Below, piece after piece: positions 1 to 8,439 of a stretch of DNA of 50,251 nucleotides. The stretch covers positions 1 to 50,251 of the forward strand of contig JAGHIZ010000034.1 of assembly GCA_017886875.1 (NCBI GenBank), read 5' to 3'. A program made the position numbers and the translations under genes. The DNA is from Butyricicoccus sp. (lineage in GTDB: Bacteria; Bacillota; Clostridia; Oscillospirales; Butyricicoccaceae). The first letter of the stretch is position 1, and each line of letters opens with the position of its first letter. The notes beneath the pieces were generated by a model. It had not been told where the DNA came from. It worked only from the letters and a program-made list of their open reading frames with translations, and did no database searches.

Positions 1-2
1 GA

Positions 3-119
3 AATTGGAAAGCCAGAACTCCTGAATCTCTTACTAGCTCTATTTCTCGTGCCTATAAACTTATTTCTTTATCTGATATTTCTGGTTGGTTTAACAAAAT
101 GGATTATTTGCATTCTTAA
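3..119 (+). pseudogene. C-terminal tail of an IS630-like transposase (partial)
   Basis: An open frame enters from the left edge and ends at a TAA at 117-119, giving 38 residues. The last part reads ISLSDISGWFNKMDY, which resembles the conserved 'xxGWFxxxGY' ending I associate with IS630-type DDE transposases. Only the tail is in the window, so neither the catalytic residues nor the IS ends can be seen. It could be an intact transposase cut by the window edge or a remnant. The other plus-strand frame that stays open here (frame 1, to 180) gives a leucine-rich string with no recognisable family. Assignment is by motif resemblance only. Confidence 0.45.
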
Positions 120-221
120 CAGGAATTTCTCTAATAACGTAGAAATTTATAGTCTTAAAATTAATGGACATAAACCCTGATATAAACTTTATTTTGTTAC
201 CCATATATGATGACATTCCCT

Positions 222-276
222 TTCACACTTCAGACCACTGTTTAGTTGATAGCAGTGGTCTGTTTTATATTGTGAA
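222..276 (+). terminator. Stem-loop terminator after the transposase tail
   Basis: The arms CAGACCACTG (231-240) and CAGTGGTCTG (253-262) are perfect inverted repeats, followed by TTTT. An outer pair TTCACA (222-227) and TGTGAA (271-276) extends the structure. It is well placed to stop transcription from the transposase remnant. Confidence 0.7.
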
Positions 277-300
277 AAAAATGCCTTTTTGGACGGTTTT

Positions 301-329
301 TTAATTTATTTAATTTATTTAATTTATTC
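301..329. repeat. Short tandem repeat of a TTTAATTTA-like unit
   Basis: About three direct copies of a 9-bp AT-only unit lie just beyond the stop codon of the minus-strand helix-turn-helix remnant. No function can be assigned. Confidence 0.5.
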
Positions 330-334
330 ACCTA

Positions 335-529
335 TTATATATCTTCAATTGTGCAATATAAAGCTTTAGCTAATGCATTTATGGTACAAATCCTTGTCTG
401 CATTACATCACTAAACCCTGTTTCCAATTTTGAGATTACTGATAAAGCTATTCCACTTATATGGCTTAACTCTAATTGACTTAAGCCTTTTTTTGTGCGT
501 ATTTTCTTTAAATTATCACTAAATAAATT
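335..529 (-). pseudogene. XRE-family helix-turn-helix regulator lacking a start codon
   Basis: On the minus strand the frame reads a full Cro/CI-type fold: KKIRTKKGLSQLELS, then SGIALSVISKLETG, then INALAKALYCTIEDI and a stop at 335-337. This is the usual order of XRE helices, with the recognition helix before KLETG, and the C-terminal 'LAKALxCTIEDI' is typical. Upstream the frame meets a TAA at 530-532 before any ATG, GTG or TTG. The gene therefore has no normal start and is probably inactivated at its 5' end, although a rare start codon cannot be excluded. If active it would be a small DNA-binding repressor. It sits upstream of the replication genes and points away from them. Confidence 0.6.
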
Positions 530-629
530 TTAATTAAACCTCAATTTATATTATTTATTTCGCTTAATATATATATCTAAATTACTGTTTTATTGTATAT
601 TAGAATTTGAAAATTTACATTTTATTTCC

Positions 630-658
630 TTGCATTTTGTCGGACATAAATATATAAT
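630..658 (+). promoter_or_regulatory. Sigma-A type promoter for the RHH-rep operon
   Basis: TTGCAT (630-635) and TATAAT (653-658) are separated by exactly 17 bp. This places the start of transcription near 665, just ahead of the AAGGAG ribosome site at about 681-687 and the ATG at 694. Confidence 0.65.
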
Positions 659-693
659 CAATGTATGGACAAATATATAAAAAGGAGATAAAG

Positions 694-879
694 ATGAATA
701 GAAATGCAAGGATTACGGTTAGAATTCCAGAAAAGCGTAAGCAATTATTAATGCAATGGGCTAAGGATAATGATTGCACAATATCTGATGTAATAAATAA
801 TTTAATTGATAACCAATTTCATAAAGAGAACCGACATAAACGATATATTAGAAAAAAGAAAGGTGACAAAAATGAATAA
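694..879 (+). CDS. Small ribbon-helix-helix DNA-binding protein
   Basis: The 61-residue protein starts at the ATG 7 bp after AAAGGAG; an upstream in-frame ATG at 661 lacks a ribosome site and overlaps the promoter. It reads RITVRIPEKRKQLLMQWA then CTISDVINNLI, which fits the beta strand plus two helices of the ribbon-helix-helix (CopG/Arc) fold. Such proteins bind operators as dimers and often control copy number. The stop overlaps the ATG of the next gene by 8 bp, so the two are translationally coupled. The likely job is autoregulation of the rep operon. The fold call is from sequence pattern; the role is inferred from position. Confidence 0.6.
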   Translation: MNRNARITVRIPEKRKQLLMQWAKDNDCTISDVINNLIDNQFHKENRHKRYIRKKKGDKNE

Positions 880-2056
880 TACTAATAACTCTCATATTGA
901 TGTGAAATTGTGTAACTATGATAATCCTATCAGTAAAAAAATTTCAATAGACCTTACTTTAGATGTAGACCTTACTTCCGTAATGAACGAAAACTTAACA
1001 GAAAAAGAATTAAGTCAAGCTATAACTGAAATGGTCAAGGATAAAGTTGAAGAAAAAATATCTTCAGAATATAAAATCCATAAAAAAACAACAAAACAAC
1101 AGGATTTGCCACATTGTGAAGGTGGTAAAACCCAAAATTTATGTATAATAAATAATAAACTTGCAAATAACATAAATGCTGTTATGGCTAAAGGCTTTGA
1201 AGGCATGAATATAAATGTTGCAGATAAAAAATCAAAAAAGCCTATTTATACGGCTTGTATTATAGCACTTAATGATAAAAATGTTAAATTATCATCACAA
1301 ATTAGTAATTATGAAATGTCAATTTACAATGCTATTGCAACATATACTATGCACTATGGGATTGCGAAACCAATAACTTTAGAGAATATTTACCGTATCA
1401 TGGTTGGTGATAATGGATATACAACGCCTAGTAAACAGCAAATAAAACACATAAAACAGTTTATTGATAAAATGCGTTTTCATGCAACAAAGATAGACTG
1501 TACTAGTGAAGTAAAAGCATACAAAAAAACTCATTTGGCAAGTCAATATGACGGTTTACATATTTCAGGAACTAACGAAAGATTCTATTATGATACCTAC
1601 TTATTAGCAGCTAGTTGGGTTACAGCGGTATCTGGTCGAAATGAAGTAACAGCATTAAAATTGTTCGAAAAACCAGTGCTGCTTAGTTATGCGGAAATAA
1701 GTGGACAAATCCTAAATATTCCATCATATCTCTTAGATACCAAACGAATACTATCAAACACCAGTAAAAATTTAATTATAAGGGATTGTCTATTGCGACG
1801 AATTGCCACTATGAAAGGCACAAATAATATGAAACAGCAAAATATTAGATTGCATAGCTATACAAAAAATGGTGAACATAAGATAGGTTTATATGAACAA
1901 GTAACACAAAACCCATCTATAGATACTAAAGAATCTGACCTCATAAGAAAATCAGTAGTCAAATATTTAGATTATTGGAAAGAATGCAAATACATAACCG
2001 GATATGAATTTTTGAAAGATGGAAGAACTATTTCCAGTATAAAAATCAAACTCTAG
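872..2056 (+). CDS. Putative plasmid-type replication initiator (Rep)
   Basis: This 394-residue protein starts at the ATG after AAAGGTGAC and overlaps the RHH gene. No motif identifies it outright. Residues from about 130 on (MSIYNAIATYT, ITLENIYRIMVG, a long helical region, then a LLRRIATMKG segment) resemble replication initiators of Clostridial plasmids and conjugative elements with winged-helix DNA binding. Context is the stronger argument: a long iteron array with 22-bp phasing starts 50 bp after its stop codon, and a primase-helicase and ParA follow. It would bind the iterons and melt the origin. It could instead be another element-specific DNA-binding protein. Confidence 0.55.
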   Translation: MNNTNNSHIDVKLCNYDNPISKKISIDLTLDVDLTSVMNENLTEKELSQAITEMVKDKVEEKISSEYKIHKKTTKQQDLPHCEGGKTQNLCIINNKLANNINAVMAKGFEGMNINVADKKSKKPIYTACIIALNDKNVKLSSQISNYEMSIYNAIATYTMHYGIAKPITLENIYRIMVGDNGYTTPSKQQIKHIKQFIDKMRFHATKIDCTSEVKAYKKTHLASQYDGLHISGTNERFYYDTYLLAASWVTAVSGRNEVTALKLFEKPVLLSYAEISGQILNIPSYLLDTKRILSNTSKNLIIRDCLLRRIATMKGTNNMKQQNIRLHSYTKNGEHKIGLYEQVTQNPSIDTKESDLIRKSVVKYLDYWKECKYITGYEFLKDGRTISSIKIKL

Positions 2057-2102
2057 GAATAATATAAAAAATTTATTTGAGTAATTTTCTTTCTTCTTTC
2101 AA

Positions 2103-2640
2103 GGGTCATTAGGGCAATTTTTGGGGGTTATTTGTCGAATTTCAAAGCTCCTATTTGGGCAATTCCCAAGGGTTATCAGGGTAATTTTTGGGGGCTATTC
2201 ATCGAATTTAAAGGCTCTTATTTGGGCAATTCCCAAGGGTTATTAGGGTAATTCTTTGGGGATATTCATCGGATTTCAAGGCTCTTATTTGGGCAATTCT
2301 CAAAGGTTATCAGGGCAATTTTTGGGGGTCATTTGTCGAATTTAAGAGTTTTGTATTTGAGCAATTTTCAATGATAATAAGAAGGGTTTTAGGCAATATA
2401 TGCCCAAATTTAAAATTTTTTTATTATAATTCTCAATCGTGAATAGGGCAATTTTTTGGGGTTATTTGTCGAACTTAAAAGATTTTTATTTATAAAATCT
2501 CTGGTTAATTATGCCTAAACTTATTACTTTATGGAATTATCTGGGAATATTTAAAAGCCGACAAAGGTTATCAGGGCAATTTTTGGGGGTCATCAGGGCA
2601 ATTTTTGGGGGTCTTTGGGCAATTTTTAGGGGTTATGGAC
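2103..2640 (+). repeat. Iteron array: 67-bp units built on a 22-bp register
   Basis: The core AGGGCAATTTTTGGGGGTTA and close variants begin at 2111, 2178, 2245 and 2312, an exact 67-bp period. Each unit has a second GGGCAATT core about 45 bp on. Further copies begin near 2445, 2573, 2595 and 2617; the last three are true 22-bp tandem repeats (TCAGGGCAATTTTTGGGGGT). Spacing of about 22 and 67 bp is close to 2 and 6 helical turns, so the cores face the same side of the DNA, as expected for Rep-binding iterons. Several units also contain a TGTCGAATTT or ATCGAATTT element. Confidence 0.85.
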
Positions 2641-2760
2641 AAGTGTCCACAAACTTAAAAAACACCATTTTTACACATTTAAAATTTAAAAAATAAATCA
2701 TTTTATCGTTTTTTGTGGGTTTAAATTTAAAAAAAATTTTTCGAAAAAAATGGCGGTAAG
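2636..2760. other. Candidate replication origin core next to the iterons
   Basis: Directly after the last iteron is the palindrome TGGACAAGTGTCCA (about 2636-2649), whose right half reads TGTCCACAAA and resembles a DnaA box. An almost pure A/T stretch (about 2655-2755) follows, suitable as an unwinding region. The order Rep gene, iterons, DnaA-like site, AT-rich tract is that of an iteron-type plasmid origin. This is inferred from arrangement. Confidence 0.5.
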
Positions 2761-2968
2761 TACTGTAAGTATACTGTAAGTACTTGTAGACAGCACGCCC
2801 GCGCCCATTTACAAGGGGCGGTCATGCTATTAATATCCCTGTAAAGAAGGAGATCCTTGTAAGGATCCTTGTAAAGAAAAAAAAGGTAGTCGCTCAACTC
2901 CCCAGCAGAGCAACTACCCAATAACACAGACGAACCGAAAGGGTTACGCCTTACCCTTTCAGTTTATC
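2754..2968. repeat. Repeat- and hairpin-rich leader before the primase gene
   Basis: Three copies of GTAAGTA(C/T) lie at about 2756-2784. A palindrome GATCCTTGTAAGGATC lies near 2853-2868 among three CCTTGTAA-like repeats. A long imperfect hairpin has arms GGTAGTCGCTC and GAGCAACTACC (about 2885-2919), and a second hairpin has arms GAAAGGGT and ACCCTTTC (about 2937-2960). The middle (2790-2822) is unusually GC-rich for this element. It could be a single-strand origin, an oriT or a regulated leader; I see no gene in 2057-3010. Confidence 0.55.
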
Positions 2969-3010
2969 ACACTACAAAGCATATATCAACTGAAAGGAAT
3001 TTGAAATGAT

Positions 3011-3535
3011 ATGACACGAGAACAAGCAAAGCAAACCATTTATGAAAGATTTAAGCAAAGCCTGAAACCGGATAAAAGCGGAAAAGGCTATATCTGTCCA
3101 GTATGTAAAAAAAGTGGTACAGGAAAAAACGGAACAGGTATAACTGAAAATCCTAAAAGCCCAAATCATTTTACTTGCTGGGCTGGTTGTTTTACAAACG
3201 CTGATGCAATATCCATAACGGCTCAACAGCTAAGACTTTGCTTTACAAGCGATAAACAAAATAATTTTGAGGTCATGAAAGAAGTGTATAACCAATACGG
3301 AATTAGCATAACCTCCTTAGACGGCTCAGAACGCCCTCAGAACAACGTAAACGGTCAAAGGGATACAACTACTACCCAAAAAGCAAGTGCCCCTCAGAAC
3401 GAGCCTAAGGCGAATTATACGGCATATACCAAAACGGACAGTCAAGAATTTAAAGGAAACCAATATAAAATTGGTACAACCCCCGTAGACGGTCCAGAAC
3501 GCCCTCAGAACAACATAAACGGTCAAGGGAATTAA
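3011..3535 (+). pseudogene. N-terminal part of a frameshifted primase-helicase (zinc finger)
   Basis: The 174-residue frame begins with an ATG after GAAAGGAATTTG. It holds a CHC2-like zinc-binding region (YICPVCKKSG, then HFTCWAGC) of the type found at the N-terminus of phage and plasmid primases. It then runs into a linker containing a 168-bp tandem duplication and stops at 3533-3535. The second copy (from 3486) is one base shorter than the first at GGTCAA(A)GGGA (about 3521-3528). Restoring that base joins this frame to the TOPRIM-helicase frame, giving one protein of about 766 residues. The break may be real, a sequencing error at an A-run, or a site of slippage. Confidence 0.7.
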
Positions 3536-3620
3536 TTACTACCCTAAAAGCAAGTGCCCCTCAGAACGAGCCTAAAGCGGATTATGCGGCATATATAAAA
3601 ATTGCCAATCAAAAATTTAA
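3318..3620 (+). repeat. 168-bp tandem duplication inside the primase linker
   Basis: Copy 1 begins with TAGACGG at 3318 and copy 2 with the same letters at 3486; both continue through AACGCCCTCAGAACAAC and AAGCAAGTGCCCCTCAG, and similarity fades near 3620. The offset is 168 bp (56 codons) before, and 167 bp after, the single-base gap near 3524. The copies differ at several positions, so the duplication is not recent. Confidence 0.8.
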
Positions 3621-5310
3621 AGGCAGTGCAGCCGAAATATATATAAACAATCGTGGTATTAGCTCAGAAGTAGCTAAGCGTTTTCAGTTGGGGTATAGTG
3701 AAAGTGAATATTTCCCAGATAAACATAACCACCCAGCTTTGATAATACCGGTTGGAACAGAATTTTATATCAAACGCAATATAGAAAGTGGCGAAAGATT
3801 TAGCAATGTCAAAGGCGGTGCAAGTAACTTATTTAACAGTAAACCTCTAACTAATCAGCAAAATACACCAGTTTTTATTACCGAAAGTGCTATTGATGCA
3901 ATGTCAATAATTGAAGTAGGTGGTGAAGCTGTAGGACTTAACAGTACAAGTAACACTGATTTACTTATCAGGCTTATAGACGGTTTAGAGAATTTACCAC
4001 CATTTATTTTGTGTTTAGACACTGATGATGCCGGAGATAAAGCAACAGAAAAGTTAATAAATGCATTTAAAGAAAGAAATCTTAGGTTTATGGATGGACG
4101 TTTTATCATAAAAAATTGTGATAATACATACGGAACTGATAAAAAAACAAGTTTAAAAGATTTAAATGCTGCTTTAATAGAAAACCGTAATATTTTTATA
4201 GATTCTATTGATAAGGCAAAGTGTCAAGCATTAAATATTTTACCCTCAAAACTTGAGGAATATGAAAAACAAAATATAGCTGGGTGCTTTGCCGAATTTA
4301 AGAATAATATTAAGGCTAGTAGTAGAATACAAGCAATTCCAACAGGATTTGAAAATTTAGACAACGTATTTGATGGTGGTTTATACTCTGGACTTTACTT
4401 TATTGGTGCTGTTTCATCATTAGGAAAAACAACATTTTGCCTACAACTTGCCGACCAAATAGCAAGACAAAAACAAGATGTTTTGATATTCTCTTTGGAA
4501 ATGGCAAAAAACGAATTGATAGCTAAGAGCATATCAAGACTAACATTTATGAACACTTTAAGCCAAAATATCGGAACTAGCAATGCAAAGACTGCTAGGG
4601 GTATAACAGACGGTCATAGATGGGCAAATTATAACGATAAAGAAATATGCCTTATAAATGAAAGCATGAACGAGTATGAAAAACAGATTGCACCTCATAT
4701 ATGGATATTTGAGGGTGTGGGAGATGTTGGAGTTAATGAAATTAGAGAGAAAGTGAGCCGTCATATTGCTTTAAAAGGTCGAAAACCATTAGTTTTAATT
4801 GATTATGTACAGATTTTAGCACCATTTGACTTTAGAGCAACTGACAAACAAAATACAGATAAAGCAGTGTTGGAACTCAAACGAATTAGTAGAGATTTCA
4901 ATATATCAGTTTTATGTATATCCAGTTTAAATCGTGAAAGTTACACAGAGCCTATAAGCATGAAAGCCTTTAAGGAGAGTGGTGCGATAGAATATGGTAG
5001 TGACGTTTTATTGGGTTTACAATATAATGGCATGGACTATGATGAGAGTGAAAACGATAAATCACGCCTAAAACGTATCAGAACTATGATAAAAGATTGT
5101 GAACGATATGCAGCAAGAGGTGGCGGAATTGATATTCAGCTTAAAGTATTGAAGAACCGAAACGGTAAAAAAGGAAATTCAATAAATTTTGTGTTTTATC
5201 CGATGTTTAACTATTTTAAAGAATCCAATAATGATTTTTCCGAAATTAACGATTTTAAGGAAATTGAAGAAGAAACACCGTTTGAAGTAAATCCGAACAA
5301 TTTTATGTAA
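3536..5310 (+). pseudogene. C-terminal part of the primase-helicase: TOPRIM plus DnaB-like helicase
   Basis: This frame is open from about 3518, with its first plausible start a TTG at 3688 that has no ribosome site. It encodes a TOPRIM region (ALIIPVGTEFYIKR, VFITESAIDAMSI, ILCLDTDDAGDKA) and then a RecA/DnaB-type helicase with Walker A GAVSSLGKTTF and Walker B PLVLIDYVQIL. Such fused proteins prime and unwind DNA for the replication of mobile elements. The zinc-binding half lies in the preceding frame, and the two are separated by a one-base deletion near 3524. As the sequence stands a complete protein would need frameshifting; the helicase half alone might still be made from the TTG. Confidence 0.75.
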
Positions 5311-5371
5311 TAATTGTTATAATCCAGAACCAATGCTAGGATATAATGATAAATTAGTATTATAAAAAGCG

Positions 5372-5420
5372 AACAGAGCGTTTTATTAACCCAAAAACGG
5401 GAGAAAAACGCTCTGTTTTT
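5372..5420. terminator. Bidirectional terminator between primase-helicase and parA operon
   Basis: Perfect 13-bp arms AACAGAGCGTTTT (5372-5384) and AAAACGCTCTGTT (5405-5417) are followed by a T-run on the plus strand and flanked by A-rich DNA on the other side. It separates convergent transcription units. Confidence 0.85.
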
Positions 5421-5425
5421 ATATT

Positions 5426-5650
5426 TTAATCTTCTTCAGAAACCCAATTTTCTAAAAATTGATTTATACACTCGTTAACTGATATACCAAGTTTTTTACA
5501 TTTAGCCTTTGCAGCTTTATAAACTGATGGTTTTAAAAGTATATTTACTCTTTGTGAACGAGCTTCTTTCTTTTCGACTGGTTTTATAATTGAATTTACG
5601 CTAACTGTATTTTCATCGCTTATCATAGAGCCTACTATGCTTTTTCTCAT
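5426..5650 (-). CDS. Small ribbon-helix-helix partner of ParA
   Basis: The 74-residue protein lies one base after the parA stop and is clearly in the same operon. The basic N-terminal arm is followed by SQRVNILLKPSVYKAAKAKCKKLGIS then VNECINQFL, the strand-helix-helix order of an RHH domain. In type Ib partition systems a small RHH protein binds the centromere and stimulates the ParA ATPase. That role fits here, with the tandem TATATGTAT repeats upstream of parA as a possible binding site. The fold call is from sequence; DNA target and function are inferred. Confidence 0.65.
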   Translation of the reverse strand: MRKSIVGSMISDENTVSVNSIIKPVEKKEARSQRVNILLKPSVYKAAKAKCKKLGISVNECINQFLENWVSEED

Positions 5651-5651
5651 A

Positions 5652-6446
5652 TTATTTATTCTCCTTTATAGTTCCATTTATAATCATTTTAGCAATTTGT
5701 TTTATTGTAACTGATATTTCATGCTCAGGTGCAAATTCTATGAAAGACATTCCATCAATAATGCCCTTTTTTGCAACAGCAGCCTGTTTTATGGTTGCAA
5801 TAACATGGTAGTTTTCGTTTAACATATCTTTTACTTCGTTATCTTGTTTTAAACGCATTTGATAAAGTGTTGCAACAACTCCATAAACATCTAAATTTGG
5901 ATTTACAAGCTCTTTAATTTCCGCTATTGTTTCTTCTAATTGCTGAAGTCCACGGAAAGCAAGGTAATCTGTTTTACATGGAACTATAACACTATCTGCA
6001 CAAGACAATGCATTTATTGTCATTAGTCCTAATTGTGGCGGACAGTCCATTATAATATAATCAAATTCATCTTTTATTTGTGAAAGTGCCTTAGCCAAAA
6101 TTCGCTCTCTGCTAGTTCTCCCATACATTTCATTTTCCATCTGTGCAAGGTCAATAATTGATGGGATTATATAAAGATAATTTTCAAGTCTTTCATCTGC
6201 ACCAACCTTATATATACATTCATGTATATCTACACTTGGTCGTTTTTCTAAAATGGATATTATATTCTTACCATCATAATCAAGTGGATTTTTAAGCCCT
6301 GCACAAAAAGTTAAACTTGCTTGACTATCAAGGTCTAACATAAGAACTCTTTTTTTCTCAAGTGCAAGAGCTACAGACAGATTATGAGTTATTGTAGTTT
6401 TAGCTACTCCGCCTTTTTGGTTTGCAATAGCAATAATCTCTCCCAT
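5652..6446 (-). CDS. parA: ParA/Soj-family partition ATPase
   Basis: The 264-residue protein begins MGEIIAIANQKGGVAKTT. The deviant Walker A is residues 11-18, with the signature lysine. Next come LMLDLDSQASLT (Walker A') and YIIMDCPPQLGLM (Walker B), all typical of ParA/MinD ATPases. It would form ATP-dependent dimers on the nucleoid and move the element with its DNA-binding partner. It has no N-terminal helix-turn-helix, so it is the short ParA type that pairs with a small RHH protein, as found next door. AAAGGAG precedes the start. Confidence 0.92.
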   Translation of the reverse strand: MGEIIAIANQKGGVAKTTITHNLSVALALEKKRVLMLDLDSQASLTFCAGLKNPLDYDGKNIISILEKRPSVDIHECIYKVGADERLENYLYIIPSIIDLAQMENEMYGRTSRERILAKALSQIKDEFDYIIMDCPPQLGLMTINALSCADSVIVPCKTDYLAFRGLQQLEETIAEIKELVNPNLDVYGVVATLYQMRLKQDNEVKDMLNENYHVIATIKQAAVAKKGIIDGMSFIEFAPEHEISVTIKQIAKMIINGTIKENK

Positions 6447-6479
6447 ATAATTAAATCTCCTTTCAATTATACATAATTA

Positions 6480-6690
6480 TCATATTTATTATATATGCAT
6501 ATAATTTATATGTATAATCTATATGTATTATTTATATGTATATTTATAATAACACTGTACTTTTTATATGTAAATATATTTGATATATTCGCAAATTCCA
6601 ATCAAAAATTTACAACTTATAACATACCTATTATATATACATATATATTATATGTATAACATATATGTATTATTTATATGTTATTCTTAT
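6480..6690. repeat. TATATGTAT repeats upstream of parA (candidate centromere/operator)
   Basis: A block of about 33 bp built from TATATGTATAA and TATATGTATTATTTATATG occurs at about 6508-6540 and again at about 6650-6680, with further half-copies between. It lies in the 364-bp gap between parA and the next gene. Related repeats recur at 8500-8610 and 11905-11985. The gap holds no other gene that I can see. Confidence 0.6.
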
Positions 6691-6810
6691 GTTTTAATTA
6701 TTATTTATACATAGTATTTTCGATAAATATTTATATATAAATGGTATTTTAGGCTTAATTATAGCATTTTATAAGCAAATATATATAATTGATAAAGGAG
6801 TATAATTATT

Positions 6811-7284
6811 ATGTTTAATCAAAATGATATTACTAAATCTCTTTCTAATTTAATTGAAATTTATTCTAAGCAATCCCATAATATTAAACTTTGCATATTA
6901 TCAACTTCTGATATTTGTATGACAATTATGAAGCGTATTCAAACCGCATATGAATATGAAATTGATAATAATAATTTGAAGTATTATGGAAAAGATTTAT
7001 TTAATCAGCGAGCTTGTAAACTGTTTGAAAAATTGATATCTAGTACAACAAATAAATATACAATAAATCAGTTTTGGGAATTGTGGCTATTAGAGGATAT
7101 GACTTTTGCAGTTGTAGAAAATATAAATACAGTTAAAAGAAATTTATATTCATCAGATTATAGAGCTATAAGAACAATAGTGAGAAGTATCGAAGATATA
7201 CCATTTAATCCATCTGAAATTTTAGAGCAACTTAGTGAAATGTGTTACGATATTTTTGATAAAAAAATAATTTATGCCATGTAA
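6811..7284 (+). CDS. Hypothetical protein in the maintenance region
   Basis: I do not recognise this 157-residue protein. It is mainly helical, has no signal peptide or membrane segment, and carries acidic and aromatic patches (FWELWLLEDMTF). AAAGGAG lies 11 bp before the ATG. It is transcribed away from parA, downstream of the TATATGTAT repeats, so it may be regulated by the same DNA-binding protein, but nothing shows its function. The gene ends in a stem-loop shared with the convergent Fic gene. Confidence 0.6.
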   Translation: MFNQNDITKSLSNLIEIYSKQSHNIKLCILSTSDICMTIMKRIQTAYEYEIDNNNLKYYGKDLFNQRACKLFEKLISSTTNKYTINQFWELWLLEDMTFAVVENINTVKRNLYSSDYRAIRTIVRSIEDIPFNPSEILEQLSEMCYDIFDKKIIYAM

Positions 7285-7307
7285 AAGAGCCGATTTTTCG
7301 GCTCTTT
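7284..7307. terminator. Bidirectional terminator between the hypothetical gene and fic
   Basis: Perfect 10-bp arms AAAGAGCCGA (7284-7293) and TCGGCTCTTT (7298-7307) with a TTTT loop overlap both stop codons. The flanks are T-rich on one side and A-rich on the other. Confidence 0.85.
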
Positions 7308-8367
7308 AATTATTTTTATCTCTGTTCCAAATATAAGCAGTATATCGCCCTCCACCTATTTTTATTATCTGACCATTTTTCTGTAAATCGGATAATGTTC
7401 TTTGTATTGTTATATTGCTTATGTCTGGACATTTTTCAGCAATTTCTGATTTTGTTATCTTTCCAAGATGCTGCTCTATAATTTTACTTATACGTTCTGG
7501 TTTGGATAACCCACTGACTGTTAGAATTTGCACTCTTTCAGAAAAATCACGATAAGCAGCAATTGTTATGCCCAACATATATCTTACAAAAGGGGCATAG
7601 TCATTTTGGTTTTCATGCCAGTTTTTTGAGCTCATTTGTAATGCTTCGTAATATGTGTCTTTACTTTCTTCAATTAACTTTTCTATGCTTATATATTTTC
7701 CCACAATATAACCAGCTCTGTAAAGGAGTAGCAAAGTTAATAATCTGCTCATGCGACCGTTGCCGTCATTAAAAGGGTGTATACATAAAAAATCAAGTAT
7801 AAACATTGGTATTAAAAGAAGCTCGTCTATTTGACCTTGCAAAACTGCTTCATTATAGGCGTTGCATAGTTTTTCAACCGCATCTGCTGTTTCCCACGCT
7901 GGTATAGGCTGAAACCTTATTTTTTTATTGCCTTGTGAATCTTCCTCTGTAATGACATTATCAGATGTTTTATAATGTCCTTCGTAGGAAACACCACTAA
8001 ACTTATATAGATCTCTATGTAGTTGTAAAATTATAGATGGTTTTGGGGGGATATAATCATGTTGTTCATGTATAGTTGATAATACATCTCTATATCCTGC
8101 AATTTCCTGTTCATTTCTTGTACGGGGAGTTGTTTTTTCTTGTACAATTTCTTTCAGTCGTTCATTAGATGTGTAAATACCCTCTATCTTATTTGATGAT
8201 TCTGTACTTTGTATTTTTGCAATTTCAACTAATTTTGTTAGTGTATCCGCTTTAGCCTCTATAAATAATGTTTGCTCTCCTCTATATTCATGTATCTTAG
8301 TGAGCAGCGAAACGATATCAGGCACTAATAACTCCCTAAAATAACTATTATAATCATAATTTCTCAT
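7306..8367 (-). CDS. Fic-domain protein (probable AMP-transferase, class II)
   Basis: This is a 353-residue protein. The Fic core HPFNDGNGR is residues 197-205, matching the HxFx(D/E)GNxR active site that transfers AMP from ATP to target hydroxyls. Residues 58-63 (SNKIEG) match the class II inhibitory motif (S/T)xxxE(G/N), with Glu62 expected to block ATP binding until relieved. The C-terminal 90 residues look like a winged helix (KSEIAEKCPDISNITIQRTLSDLQKNG). All key residues are present. It stands alone between the partition and transfer operons, so it is an accessory gene. The target is unknown; possible roles are host modification or toxin-like growth control. Confidence 0.9.
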   Translation of the reverse strand: MRNYDYNSYFRELLVPDIVSLLTKIHEYRGEQTLFIEAKADTLTKLVEIAKIQSTESSNKIEGIYTSNERLKEIVQEKTTPRTRNEQEIAGYRDVLSTIHEQHDYIPPKPSIILQLHRDLYKFSGVSYEGHYKTSDNVITEEDSQGNKKIRFQPIPAWETADAVEKLCNAYNEAVLQGQIDELLLIPMFILDFLCIHPFNDGNGRMSRLLTLLLLYRAGYIVGKYISIEKLIEESKDTYYEALQMSSKNWHENQNDYAPFVRYMLGITIAAYRDFSERVQILTVSGLSKPERISKIIEQHLGKITKSEIAEKCPDISNITIQRTLSDLQKNGQIIKIGGGRYTAYIWNRDKNN

Positions 8368-8439
8368 ATAAAATCTCCTTACTATTTATAATGCCAATTA
8401 CAAGTTTCATTATATCATAATTTAAGTTAATTATATCAT

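Noticed and set aside
2103-2640. CRISPR-like array
   Set aside because: The spacing units are themselves repeated and no cas genes are present; the 22/67-bp phasing indicates iterons.
2511-2696. Open frame of about 60 codons within the iterons
   Set aside because: It is made of the GGGCAATTTTTGGGGG repeats, has no ribosome site and no protein-like composition.
2727-2927. Minus-strand frame of 66 codons over the hairpin cluster
   Set aside because: It runs through the inverted repeats and lacks a ribosome site; the hairpins explain the sequence better.
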